Source: Solirubrobacteraceae bacterium (GTDB taxonomy: Bacteria > Actinomycetota > Thermoleophilia > Solirubrobacterales > Solirubrobacteraceae). From it: DNA of 8,913 bases. Numbering within the stretch: the stretch's first letter is position 1; each line of letters begins with the position of its first letter. The notes below the pieces were generated by a model. That model searched no databases and was not told the DNA's origin. It saw only the letters and a program-made list of their open reading frames with translations. The stretch spans positions 1 to 8,913 of the forward strand of contig JASHQV010000413.1 of assembly GCA_030038955.1 (NCBI GenBank), written 5' to 3'. This document shows, piece by piece, positions 1-5,904 of this stretch. Position numbers and translations under genes: made by a program.

Positions 1-195
1 CGCTGCTGACCACCTGCAAGCGTCGACACGCCCGGCTGCGACGATCACTCCGCAGCCGCGAGGCGTCTGAGCGGCACCCGCGCCTGAGCATCTCCGGCTG
101 CCATCCCGGCCGCTCCGCCTGCAAGACTCAGTCTGCGCCTCGTGGTTGTCTCCCCGGACGATGCGGTCCCTCCTCATTCGATCGCCCGGCGCCCA

Positions 196-268
196 GCCCG
201 CCTAGCTCAACTGGCAGAGCACTTCACTTGTAATGAAGGGGTTGGGGGTTCGAGTCCCCCGGCGGGCT
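196..268 (+). tRNA. tRNA-Thr (anticodon UGU)
   Basis: A full cloverleaf can be folded by eye. The acceptor stem GCCCGCC (196-202) pairs perfectly with GGCGGGC (261-267), with T268 as discriminator. The D-stem is GCTC/GAGC (205-208/217-220). The anticodon stem CTTCA/TGAAG (222-226/234-238) encloses the loop CTTGTAA, so the anticodon is TGT (229-231) and it reads ACA threonine codons. The T-arm is GGGGG-TTCGAGT-CCCCC (244-260). The variable loop is 5 nt and CCA is not encoded. Its antisense strand gives a spurious protein-like reading (…RRGTRTPNPFITSEVL…), a common annotation artefact of tRNA genes. No second copy of the tRNA 3' end is visible in the window, so use as an integration site is not demonstrated. 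Confidence 0.97.
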
Positions 269-620
269 TGGGTTTTCGGCCGAGCATCTCCCGAATATGT
301 CCCAGGCTGGTGGTAGCTGCTGCGCGTAGCGCGTCGCAACGGAAGCGATGGCGCTGGCGCAAGTTCGTGAAGGCAGAAATGGCGGAGCAGCCTCCGCTGG
401 GCGCTGTGGGTCCTGGCTCTGTCGAGTGCGGGCTCGTACGCTTCCGACCCCCGGCCAAGCGGCATCACGAAGGGCTTTGAATCGACCCTCCGTGTGAGTC
501 AGCGGGATCCCCGCCGCTCGGCGACAGCCACGTGGGAGCCCGCTGTCGTCTGGCCGCGGCGCCCGGCCGCGTTGTCGCGCAGGTGCCCGCTCGAAGGGAC
601 GGTGCCCCGCGTCGGATCGG
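269..620. other. Gene-poor intergenic stretch after the tRNA
   Basis: I see no convincing gene in this 352-nt stretch. Open frames here have no good ribosome binding site, mixed third-position composition and no recognisable protein sequence. The clearest structure is a perfect 6-bp hairpin at 382-397 (GCGGAG, loop CAGC, CTCCGC). It lacks a T-tract and is not a typical intrinsic terminator. Confidence 0.5.
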
Positions 621-788
621 TCATGGATGCTTCAGGAACCTGAAATAGAACGCCACGAATACCAGGACAATCCCGACGTTTACGATCAGTCGCTCCAAGA
701 GGTGGTGCCTGAAGAACAGGATGTCCACGCCGACCACGACGACCACCAGCCCAAGCACATAGAGCACGGCGGCTGCCTGCCTTCCCAT
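621..788 (-). CDS. Small hydrophobic protein with two predicted membrane helices (55 aa)
   Basis: This short gene reads ATG (788-786) to TGA (623-621) on the minus strand. An AGGA motif lies 7 nt upstream of the ATG (797-800), which supports the start. The protein begins MGRQAAAVLYVLG, has a first very hydrophobic segment (about residues 6-26, rich in Val and Leu), a short polar turn with RHH and ER (about 27-34), a second hydrophobic segment (about 35-49), and ends FRFLKHP. This is the layout of a small two-helix inner-membrane protein with a positively charged C-terminus. Codon third positions are strongly G/C, unlike the surrounding spacer, which supports coding. I recall similar short proteins of unknown function from actinobacteria but cannot name a family. 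It stands alone: the plus strand upstream holds the tRNA and tetR points the same way 280 nt away. Function unknown. Confidence 0.75.
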   Translation of the reverse strand: MGRQAAAVLYVLGLVVVVVGVDILFFRHHLLERLIVNVGIVLVFVAFYFRFLKHP

Positions 789-1028
789 CGTCACGTCCTA
801 GCGGGTTCGATCGAGTAGATCAACAGCGTTGCTCTTGGGCTCGAGGTCGAGCAAATCGGCAAGGTGGGGATGGGGCTCAGGAGCAGACACGGCGCTCACG
901 ATCCGATCACGAGATCGAGCCGCGCAAATCGCGGTACCGACGACTCTAGTAGGGACACTCGGGCAGAGCGCCGACGCAAGCTGTCCGTAGTCGTCAGAGA
1001 TGCAGGGCACGCCGCCCGGCGAGATACC

Positions 1029-1099
1029 AGCTTCGCGCGCGAAAGGAGGTCGCCGACACCGTGGTGTTCATGGATGGCGGGATGCGGTGCGGGCGGTGA
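1029..1099 (+). pseudogene. Fragment of a polar amino acid ABC transporter ATPase (GlnQ/HisP-type C-terminus)
   Basis: Read on the plus strand, 1029-1043 gives SFARE. After a 5-nt frame jump, 1049-1081 gives VADTVVFMDGG, and the frame stops at TGA 1097-1099. Together SFARE + VADTVVFMDGG match the characteristic segment of polar amino acid ABC ATPases just after the switch histidine (typically THEM-FAREVADRVVFMDGG). A GAGAT just upstream (1021-1025) may be what is left of the HE(M) codons, followed by a further small indel. Walker A, the signature motif and Walker B are not found upstream, so only the tail remains. The fragment runs antisense under the last 11 codons of tetR. The identification rests on about 16 residues; chance similarity is possible but seems unlikely given that they are contiguous and in the right order. 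Confidence 0.5.
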
Positions 1100-1703
1100 T
1101 TGGTGGAGGGCCGATCGCTTTCAGGGCGGAGACGTGGGCGGTCAGGTCGGCCGATCCGGCGAGGGCTCGCTGTGCCACGAACCCGAGCGTGATCGACGTC
1201 AGCAGCTGCGCGACTGCTTTTGAGTCGATCGTGGTGTCGAGCGTTCCAGCGGCCTGCCACCGCTTGGCAAGGTCGTCGAACCTTCTGCGTAGGCCGGCAT
1301 AGGCGGCGCGGGTGGCCGCCCTGAGCTGGGGGTCGCTCTGGGCGTGACTCCAGCCGTGCAGCGAGACGAGTAGGCGATCGATGTCGCCGGGCTTGTGCCG
1401 GCCGAAATCGACGATCGCGCGCAGCACTTGCTCGATCAGCTCGGACGGCGGCGGCGGGTCGGGGTTGGTGAGGATCGGCGCGAGGTCGGCGGCCATCGCC
1501 GCCGTTCCGTCCGTGATGACCGCATTGATGATCTGGTCCTTGCCCTTGAAGTAGCCGTACACGGCGCCGGTCGAGAGGCCGGAGCGGGCGATGATCATCT
1601 CCATCGACACCGCCTCGAGGCCGTACTCCTGCAGGCAGGCACGGGCCGCCTCGAGGATTTGCTCGCGGCGGGCCGCCCGCCGTTCGTCGGTGATCCGTGG
1701 CAT
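1068..1703 (-). CDS. TetR-family transcriptional repressor (211 aa), probable regulator of the adjacent exporter
   Basis: This is a one-domain-plus-sensor DNA-binding repressor of ordinary TetR length. The N-terminus (residues 1-60) has the family pattern: a basic stretch (RRAARREQILEAA), then a helix-turn-helix around AVSMEMIIARSGLSTGAVYGYFKGKDQII (about 31-59), with the typical T/SGAVYGYFxxKD recognition-helix region. The rest (about 65-200) is a variable, mostly helical ligand-binding and dimerisation domain. The ATG at 1703 starts right at the conserved basic N-terminus. No strong Shine-Dalgarno is seen, so the transcript may have little or no leader. The gene diverges from the MFS exporter across a 102-bp spacer with two palindromic sites, so it most likely represses the exporter and itself and is released by a small hydrophobic ligand. 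Its final residues (RTASRHP) overlap antisense with the ABC ATPase fragment, so the C-terminal tail may have been acquired by recombination. Confidence 0.9.
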   Translation of the reverse strand: MPRITDERRAARREQILEAARACLQEYGLEAVSMEMIIARSGLSTGAVYGYFKGKDQIINAVITDGTAAMAADLAPILTNPDPPPPSELIEQVLRAIVDFGRHKPGDIDRLLVSLHGWSHAQSDPQLRAATRAAYAGLRRRFDDLAKRWQAAGTLDTTIDSKAVAQLLTSITLGFVAQRALAGSADLTAHVSALKAIGPPPITARTASRHP

Positions 1704-1720
1704 CTGCCAAACGTATCACA

Positions 1721-1740
1721 TAAAAAACGAAGATTCGCTC
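1721..1740. promoter_or_regulatory. Putative TetR operator, tetR-proximal site
   Basis: The site holds an A-run followed by CGAA-GA-TTCG (1728-1737), a 10-bp interrupted palindrome. The same TAAAAA(A)CGAA core recurs at 1771-1780. It lies 18-37 nt upstream of the tetR start codon and just upstream of the exporter -35 box, so occupancy could act on both divergent promoters. This assignment is inferred from position and symmetry. Confidence 0.45.
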
Positions 1741-1769
1741 TTGACGCGTCACACGGCGGCTGTTAGAAC
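1741..1769 (+). promoter_or_regulatory. Sigma70-like promoter of the MFS exporter
   Basis: A near-consensus -35 TTGACG (1741-1746) is followed after exactly 17 nt by TAGAAC (1764-1769), which matches four of six -10 positions. The expected transcription start is near 1776, giving a leader of about 30 nt before the ATG at 1806. The -10 box overlaps the palindrome at 1766-1785, so the promoter could be blocked directly by repressor binding. Confidence 0.6.
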
Positions 1770-1785
1770 GTAAAAACGAACGTTC
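1766..1785. promoter_or_regulatory. Putative TetR operator over the exporter -10/+1 region
   Basis: The sequence GAACGT-AAAAACGA-ACGTTC is an inverted repeat with 6-bp arms and an 8-nt spacer. Its right half also contains the perfect 8-bp palindrome GAACGTTC (1778-1785). It covers the -10 box and predicted start of the exporter promoter. Together with the related site at 1721-1740 this suggests two binding positions for the divergent TetR repressor. Confidence 0.55.
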
Positions 1786-1791
1786 CTTCAA

Positions 1792-1798
1792 TTAGGAG
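1792..1798 (+). promoter_or_regulatory. Ribosome binding site of the MFS exporter
   Basis: TTAGGAG lies 7 nt before the ATG at 1806. It fixes the start of the exporter gene and is the only clear Shine-Dalgarno in this spacer. Confidence 0.7.
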
Positions 1799-1805
1799 TC
1801 GAGCA

Positions 1806-3362
1806 ATGCTGAGCCGTGTCCGTCCCAACGATCAGCCGGTGAGCCTGTCGCTGGTCACCGCTGTCGTCTGCATCGCCCTCGGAGCCGTTTCCGCCGCGAT
1901 GGCATCGCTGAACGTCGCCATCCCGGACCTGGTCCGCAGCACACACGCCAGCCAAACGCAGCTGGAATGGATCATCGACGCCTATCTGCTGGTCTTCTCG
2001 GTCCTGCTGCTGCCGGCCGGGGCGCTCGGCGACCGCTACGGCCGCCGTAAGGCGCTGATCGGTGGGCTGATCGTCTTCGGAGCGGCCTCGGCGGCGGCGA
2101 TGACGGTCACCTCGGCCACCGAGCTGATCTGCCTGCGCGGTCTGATCGGCTTGGGCGCCGCGCTGGTCATGCCAGCCACCCTGTCCACGATCACCGGCAC
2201 GTTCCCGCCCGAGGAGCGCACCAAGGCGGTCGGAGTCTGGGCAGCAGTCGCCGGAGGCAGCGCGATCCTGGGGCTGCTGGCCAGCGGCATTCTGCTGCAA
2301 TGGTTCTCCTGGCAGGCCGCGTTCGCAATCAACGTCGTCCTCGCTGCCGTGGCCGTCGCCGGCGCGGTCTACTTCGTCCCCGAGTCCTCCCAGCCGGGCG
2401 CTCCACCGCTCGACAGAGGCGGGGCGCTGCTCGCCACGATCGGGCTGGTCGCGCTCGTCTTCAGCATCATCGAGGCCCCCGACGTCGGCTGGCTGAGCCT
2501 CCGCACCGTCGCCGGCGTGGTCGCCGGGTGGGCCGCGCTCGCCGGCTTCGTGCTCTACGAGCACCGCCAGCGCTACCCGTTGCTGGACCCGCATCTGTTC
2601 TCAAATCGCAGGCTGTCGGCCGGCAGCCTGTCGATCGCGATCCAGTTCTTCGCCTTCTTCGGCTTCACGTTCGTCTCGCTGCAGTATCTCGAGGGAGTCC
2701 GTGGCTACAGCCCGTTGCTTGCCGCGCTGGCCGTGCTCCCCCTGTCGGCAACGATGATGCCGGCCGCGAGGCTCACCTCCCGGTTGGTGTCCCGGTTCGG
2801 CACTCGCAGCGTGTGCGTCTCCGGACTCGTCCTCGTCGCCAGCGGGCTCGCGGTCCTCTCCCGCGTCGGCACCCACACCCCCTACCTGCTGATCCTCGCC
2901 GGCCTGATCCCCCTCGGCGTGGGCATGGGTCTGGCCACGACGCCAGCCACGGCGGCCATCACCGAAGCCCTGCCCCAGACACAGCAAGGCGTCGGCTCGG
3001 CGCTGAACGACCTCTCTCGAGAGATCGGCGGCGCGCTCGGCACCGCCGTGATCGGCAGCATCGTCACCGCCGTCTACCGTGCCAGCCTCCAGCTCCCAGG
3101 CGCCCCACCGCCGCTGATCGCCAGTGCCCGCGCGTCCTTCGCCGTCGCCATCCACGCCGGCGGATCAACCGGCGCCCACGCCCGCGACGCCTTCGTCGAG
3201 GGGATCCACATCGGGCTGCTCTACGCAGCCGGCGCCGCGACCCTCGCCGCCATCAGCGTCACGATCCTGCTCAGCAGCAAGGCGACCACGGCCCGTCGCT
3301 CGCTCACGGGGGCACAGGAACGACAGACGGCTTGCGCAGCACAGCAGACGACGCCCGCGTAA
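1806..3362 (+). CDS. MFS drug/proton antiporter-type exporter, DHA2 (EmrB/QacA) family (518 aa)
   Basis: This inner-membrane exporter has the length and pattern of 14-helix DHA2 transporters. Helix 1 begins near residue 14 and carries the family's MASLNVAIPDL segment (32-42). TQLEWIIDAYLLVFSVLLLPAGALGDRYGRRK (51-82) includes the loop 2-3 motif A, GDRYGRRK. LICLRGLIGLGAALVMPA follows (107-124). WQAAFAINV (169-177) matches the conserved W-x-x-x-F-x-I-N-V at helix 6. The antiporter motif C, usually G-x-L-G-P-x-L-G-G, reads GGSAILGLLASG (150-161), so the key G-P is missing. The C-terminal tail (about 491-518) is polar and cytoplasmic. The ATG has a good ribosome binding site and a controlled promoter shared with the divergent tetR. 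The likely role is proton-driven export of a hydrophobic or cationic compound; the substrate cannot be told. It could protect against, or export, a product of the downstream gene set, but nothing shows this. Confidence 0.92.
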   Translation: MLSRVRPNDQPVSLSLVTAVVCIALGAVSAAMASLNVAIPDLVRSTHASQTQLEWIIDAYLLVFSVLLLPAGALGDRYGRRKALIGGLIVFGAASAAAMTVTSATELICLRGLIGLGAALVMPATLSTITGTFPPEERTKAVGVWAAVAGGSAILGLLASGILLQWFSWQAAFAINVVLAAVAVAGAVYFVPESSQPGAPPLDRGGALLATIGLVALVFSIIEAPDVGWLSLRTVAGVVAGWAALAGFVLYEHRQRYPLLDPHLFSNRRLSAGSLSIAIQFFAFFGFTFVSLQYLEGVRGYSPLLAALAVLPLSATMMPAARLTSRLVSRFGTRSVCVSGLVLVASGLAVLSRVGTHTPYLLILAGLIPLGVGMGLATTPATAAITEALPQTQQGVGSALNDLSREIGGALGTAVIGSIVTAVYRASLQLPGAPPPLIASARASFAVAIHAGGSTGAHARDAFVEGIHIGLLYAAGAATLAAISVTILLSSKATTARRSLTGAQERQTACAAQQTTPA

Positions 3363-3566
3363 GCGAGCGGCGACACCAAGCTCGTTGCTGAGGCGCTCCG
3401 ACTCGATCAGCTCGAGCAGCCAGCGCGACCAGCTCCCCCGCCGACCCGAGAACCTCGAGGGCCGATTGGTCATGCTGACAGCCGGCACTGCGTCAGATCA
3501 TCGATGGCCTAGCCGAGCATCAGAAGCACCGCCTCGCCGCCCGGTCTGCCGCGGGTCGATCGCGGG

Positions 3567-3572
3567 TACACT
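3567..3572 (+). promoter_or_regulatory. Possible -10 box of the acyltransferase-lux-like operon (leaderless start)
   Basis: TACACT matches four of six bases of TATAAT and ends 7 nt before the GTG at 3580. That is the distance expected if transcription starts on the start codon itself. No Shine-Dalgarno is visible before this GTG and no good -35 is found 16-18 nt upstream, so this is a tentative call. Confidence 0.35.
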
Positions 3573-3579
3573 CGTGCTG

Positions 3580-4197
3580 GTGATCGGCGAGGCCTTGGCA
3601 GGGATCAAGCGGCGCGTCGTGGACCGGATGCGGGGCGACCCGAACCTGCAACGTCTGGTCGCGCAAGGTCTCGAGCTCGGGGTCGGCACGCACATCTCGC
3701 GTCCGATCTACATCGATCAGCTACATCCCTGGCTGATCACGATCGACGATTACGTCACGCTCGGACCGTACGTGGCGATCATCACCCACGACACGAGCCT
3801 CGTCCAGCACACCGGCCAGACACGGCTTGGCCGGGTGGTGCTCGGCAAGCGCGTGTACGTTGGCGTCGGAGCGATCCTGCTTCCCGGGACCACGGTCGGA
3901 GAGGACTCCGTGTTGGGCGCGGGCGCGGTCGTTCATGGCGATGTTCCTCCCGGATCGCTCGTGATTGGAAACCCCGCGAAGATCTCCGCGATCAAGTCGG
4001 CGGTTGCCTGGCAGCGCGCCAGCGCCGCACGCGCGCCGAACTGGCCCCATCAAGGCTGGACGATCTTCTCGGGCATCACCGAGGAGCGCAAGCGGGCTCA
4101 GCGGGAAGCGCTCGCGAACGAGGGATCCGGGTATGTCCCGGCTGGAGCCTCGCCCGGCAGTCCGTTTCGGCGAAGCAATCCACCGAAGGGGCAATAG
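3580..4197 (+). CDS. Hexapeptide-repeat (left-handed beta-helix) acyltransferase, WbbJ/LacA/NodL-like (about 205 aa)
   Basis: Enzymes of this fold form trimers and transfer acetyl or other acyl groups from a CoA (or ACP) thioester to a hydroxyl or amine of sugars and similar acceptors. The central part shows the fold: ITIDDYVTLGPYVAIITHD (about 53-71), with His70 in the THD position of the usual catalytic histidine, then VVLGKRVYVGVGAILLPG, TTVGEDSVLGAGAVVHGDVPPGSLVIGNPAKI (86-135), including the V-x-G-N-P-A-K signature at the end of the helix. After this comes an unusual charged tail of about 65 residues (…WPHQGWTIFSGITEERKRAQREAL…). The open frame runs far upstream but overlaps the exporter gene and looks non-coding there. 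GTG 3580 (or GTG 3574) best fits the protein and the -10 box; ATG 3472 is the next option. The stop is 1 nt before the ACP start, so it likely leads the operon. Confidence 0.82.
   Translation: MIGEALAGIKRRVVDRMRGDPNLQRLVAQGLELGVGTHISRPIYIDQLHPWLITIDDYVTLGPYVAIITHDTSLVQHTGQTRLGRVVLGKRVYVGVGAILLPGTTVGEDSVLGAGAVVHGDVPPGSLVIGNPAKISAIKSAVAWQRASAARAPNWPHQGWTIFSGITEERKRAQREALANEGSGYVPAGASPGSPFRRSNPPKGQ
4185..4191 (+). promoter_or_regulatory. Ribosome binding site of the ACP gene
   Basis: GAAGGGG lies 7 nt upstream of GTG 4199, inside the end of the preceding gene. It decides the ACP start, because an in-frame reading continues upstream through the acyltransferase gene. Confidence 0.65.
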
Positions 4198-4198
4198 G

Positions 4199-4441
4199 GT
4201 GGGCACGGCTGATCACACGGTGAAGGACGCCTTCATCCTCGCGCTCGACCTGCCCTCGGACTCCGATATCGAGGCGCTCGAGATCGGAAAGAATCCCGAG
4301 TGGGATTCCGTTGGTCACATGGCGCTTGTGGCAGAGCTCGAGGAAAAGTTCGGTATCAGCCTGGAGACCGACGAGATCGTCGGCATGAGCAGCTACGCAA
4401 AGACGGTCGAGACCCTCCGAAGCCACGGCGTCGAGGTGTAA
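4199..4441 (+). CDS. Stand-alone acyl carrier protein (80 aa)
   Basis: This is a small acidic protein that would carry acyl groups as thioesters on a 4'-phosphopantetheine arm. The attachment site is clear: EWDSVGHMALVAELEEKFGI (34-53), with Ser37 in the D-S-x-G-H-M form typical of ACPs dedicated to secondary or polysaccharide pathways (fatty acid synthesis ACPs usually have DSLD). Helix 2 (LVAELEEKFGI) and the acidic LETDEI segment follow, and the length is standard. The GTG start has a strong ribosome binding site and begins 1 nt after the acyltransferase stop. The next gene is an AMP-forming ligase, the natural partner to charge the carrier. A 4'-phosphopantetheinyl transferase is needed but not encoded here. 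Confidence 0.92.
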   Translation: MGTADHTVKDAFILALDLPSDSDIEALEIGKNPEWDSVGHMALVAELEEKFGISLETDEIVGMSSYAKTVETLRSHGVEV

Positions 4442-4551
4442 TCCAACTTGCCAGCAGCATCACCGGCCCGGTTCAGCAGCCACGTAGCATCCCCGGCACG
4501 CCGCTGGTCGAGCCGCGGTCGCCGTTAGCGTTCCTGGATCGGCCCACGGGC

Positions 4552-5904
4552 GTGCCGGTCCTGGTCGATGCGGCCGCCGGGCGGGTGTGGACCCAGGACG
4601 AGCTGGCAGACGCCGTCGATGCGTTCGCCGAACGCCTGGCGGCCCCTCGGCCCGAGCTGGTGTTCTGTCTCAGCCGCCAGGACGTCGCCTCGATCATCGG
4701 CTATCTGAGCGCGCTCCGGGCTGGACACGCTGTCGCGCTGTTCGATGCCGACGCACCTGTCGACCTGATCGCGCCGCTGATCGGGCACTACCGGCCGGCG
4801 TTCGTCGTGCGTCCAGAAGATCGAGAGCGCCCTCGCGTCCACCGCCAGGCGGATGCACCGCGACTCCGGATTGCCAGCGAACTAGCGGTGCTGCTGTCGA
4901 CCTCTGGCACCACCGGGAGCCCCAAGCTGGTGCGGCTGTCGCACCGCAACATCGCAGCCAACGCCAGCTCGATCGCCCGATACCTCGAGCTCGACGGCCG
5001 CGAGCGCGCGATCCTGAGCCTGCCGATCCACTACTCGTATGGCCTATCGGTGCTCCACAGCCATCTCGTCGCGGGCGCCAGCGTGATCCTCTCGGCCGAC
5101 TCGATCATGCGACCAGGGTTCTGGGCAGACGCCGCGCGCTGGGGCGCGACCTCGTTCGCGGGTGTTCCGTACTCATACGCGATCCTCGAGCGCACGGGCC
5201 TGCTGCGCAACTCGATGCCGGAGACGATGCGGACGCTCACCCAAGCCGGTGGCCGCTTGGCGCCCGAGTCGGTGATCGAGCTCCACGAGCTGATGCGCGA
5301 GCGAGGTGGGCGGCTGTGGGTCATGTACGGGCAGACCGAAGCGACGGCGCGGATCTCCTACGTGCCTCCGCAGGCGCTGCCGGACAAGGCGCACACGATC
5401 GGGATCCCGATCCCCTGGGGACGTCTGAGCGTCCGGTTCGACGGCCAGCTCGTGACCGACCCCGATGTCGAGGGCGAGCTGGCCTACCAGGGCCCAAACG
5501 TGATGCTGGGCTATGCCCGGCACCGTGACGAGCTGGCGTGCGGTGATACGCAGGGCGGCGAGTTGCGCACGGGAGACCTCGGCTGCTTCGACGCGGATGG
5601 CTTCTTCCGGGTCACCGGTCGGATCAAGCGGATCGCGAAGGTCTTTGGCGTGCGACAGAACCTGGACGAGATCGAGTCTGTGGCGAGCGTCTACGGCCCC
5701 GTAGCCGCCGCCGACGGCGGCGACGGGATCGTGCTCTGGCGGGAGCCGCACGCCGGCATCGACGCCGACGAGTTGCGGCGAGCGGTCGCGCGCCGCTTCA
5801 ACTTGAATCCGCGTGCCTTCGCGGTGCGGGAGATCGACGAGCTGCCGCGGCGCGCGTCGGGCAAGATCGACTACGAGCGGCTGGCCGAACGCGATGCACG
5901 TTGA
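4552..5904 (+). CDS. AMP-forming acyl ligase (ANL superfamily), probable acyl-ACP ligase (450 aa from the first canonical start)
   Basis: The enzyme would activate a carboxylic acid with ATP to an acyl-adenylate and pass it to a thiol, here most likely the phosphopantetheine of the adjacent ACP. Numbered from GTG 4552, the ANL core motifs are all present. A3 is STSGTTGSPKLV (116-127). The aromatic/YGQTEA motif A5 is MYGQTEATARI (258-268). A7/A8 is LRTGDLGCFDADGFFRVTGR, then IKRIAKVFGVRQNLDEIE (338-375). A10 is PRRASGKIDY (432-441), with Lys438 as the catalytic lysine. There is no fused carrier or condensation domain. The start is uncertain: clear coding continues in frame upstream (…TPLVEPRSPLAFLDRPTG) back to the ACP stop, yet no ATG, GTG or TTG exists in frame between 4303 and 4551. 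ATC 4441 overlaps the ACP stop as TAATC. The 3' end overlaps the LuxE-like gene by 11 nt. Confidence 0.88.
   Translation: MPVLVDAAAGRVWTQDELADAVDAFAERLAAPRPELVFCLSRQDVASIIGYLSALRAGHAVALFDADAPVDLIAPLIGHYRPAFVVRPEDRERPRVHRQADAPRLRIASELAVLLSTSGTTGSPKLVRLSHRNIAANASSIARYLELDGRERAILSLPIHYSYGLSVLHSHLVAGASVILSADSIMRPGFWADAARWGATSFAGVPYSYAILERTGLLRNSMPETMRTLTQAGGRLAPESVIELHELMRERGGRLWVMYGQTEATARISYVPPQALPDKAHTIGIPIPWGRLSVRFDGQLVTDPDVEGELAYQGPNVMLGYARHRDELACGDTQGGELRTGDLGCFDADGFFRVTGRIKRIAKVFGVRQNLDEIESVASVYGPVAAADGGDGIVLWREPHAGIDADELRRAVARRFNLNPRAFAVREIDELPRRASGKIDYERLAERDAR

Noticed and set aside
202..468. Minus-strand open frame ending RRGTRTPNPFITSEVLCQLS
   Set aside because: The protein-like end is the antisense reading of the tRNA-Thr gene, a well-known annotation artefact; nothing else in it looks like a protein.
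798..1010. Minus-strand 70-codon frame ending ADLLDLEPKSNAVDLLDRTR, stopping 9 nt before the small membrane protein start
   Set aside because: The position would suit an operon, but third codon positions are mixed, there is no ribosome binding site and no recognised domain. It remains a weak possibility.
994..1791. 265-codon minus-strand frame overlapping tetR
   Set aside because: It is an out-of-frame arginine/proline-rich shadow of tetR, which has the real TetR domain.
3362..3386. Hairpin AGCGAGC/GCTCGTT after the exporter stop as a terminator
   Set aside because: It needs one G-T pair, has an 11-nt loop and no T-tract; too weak to call.
3363..3488. Minus-strand protein-like stretch (…GSWSRWLLELIESERLSNELG…) between exporter and acyltransferase
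   Set aside because: It looks protein-like for about 40 residues, then becomes the antisense of the exporter. No ribosome binding site or known family could be seen.
3124..3579. Upstream extension of the acyltransferase frame into the exporter gene
   Set aside because: It overlaps 239 nt of the exporter and reads as Arg/Ser/Pro-rich shadow; hexapeptide protein sequence begins only after about 3580.
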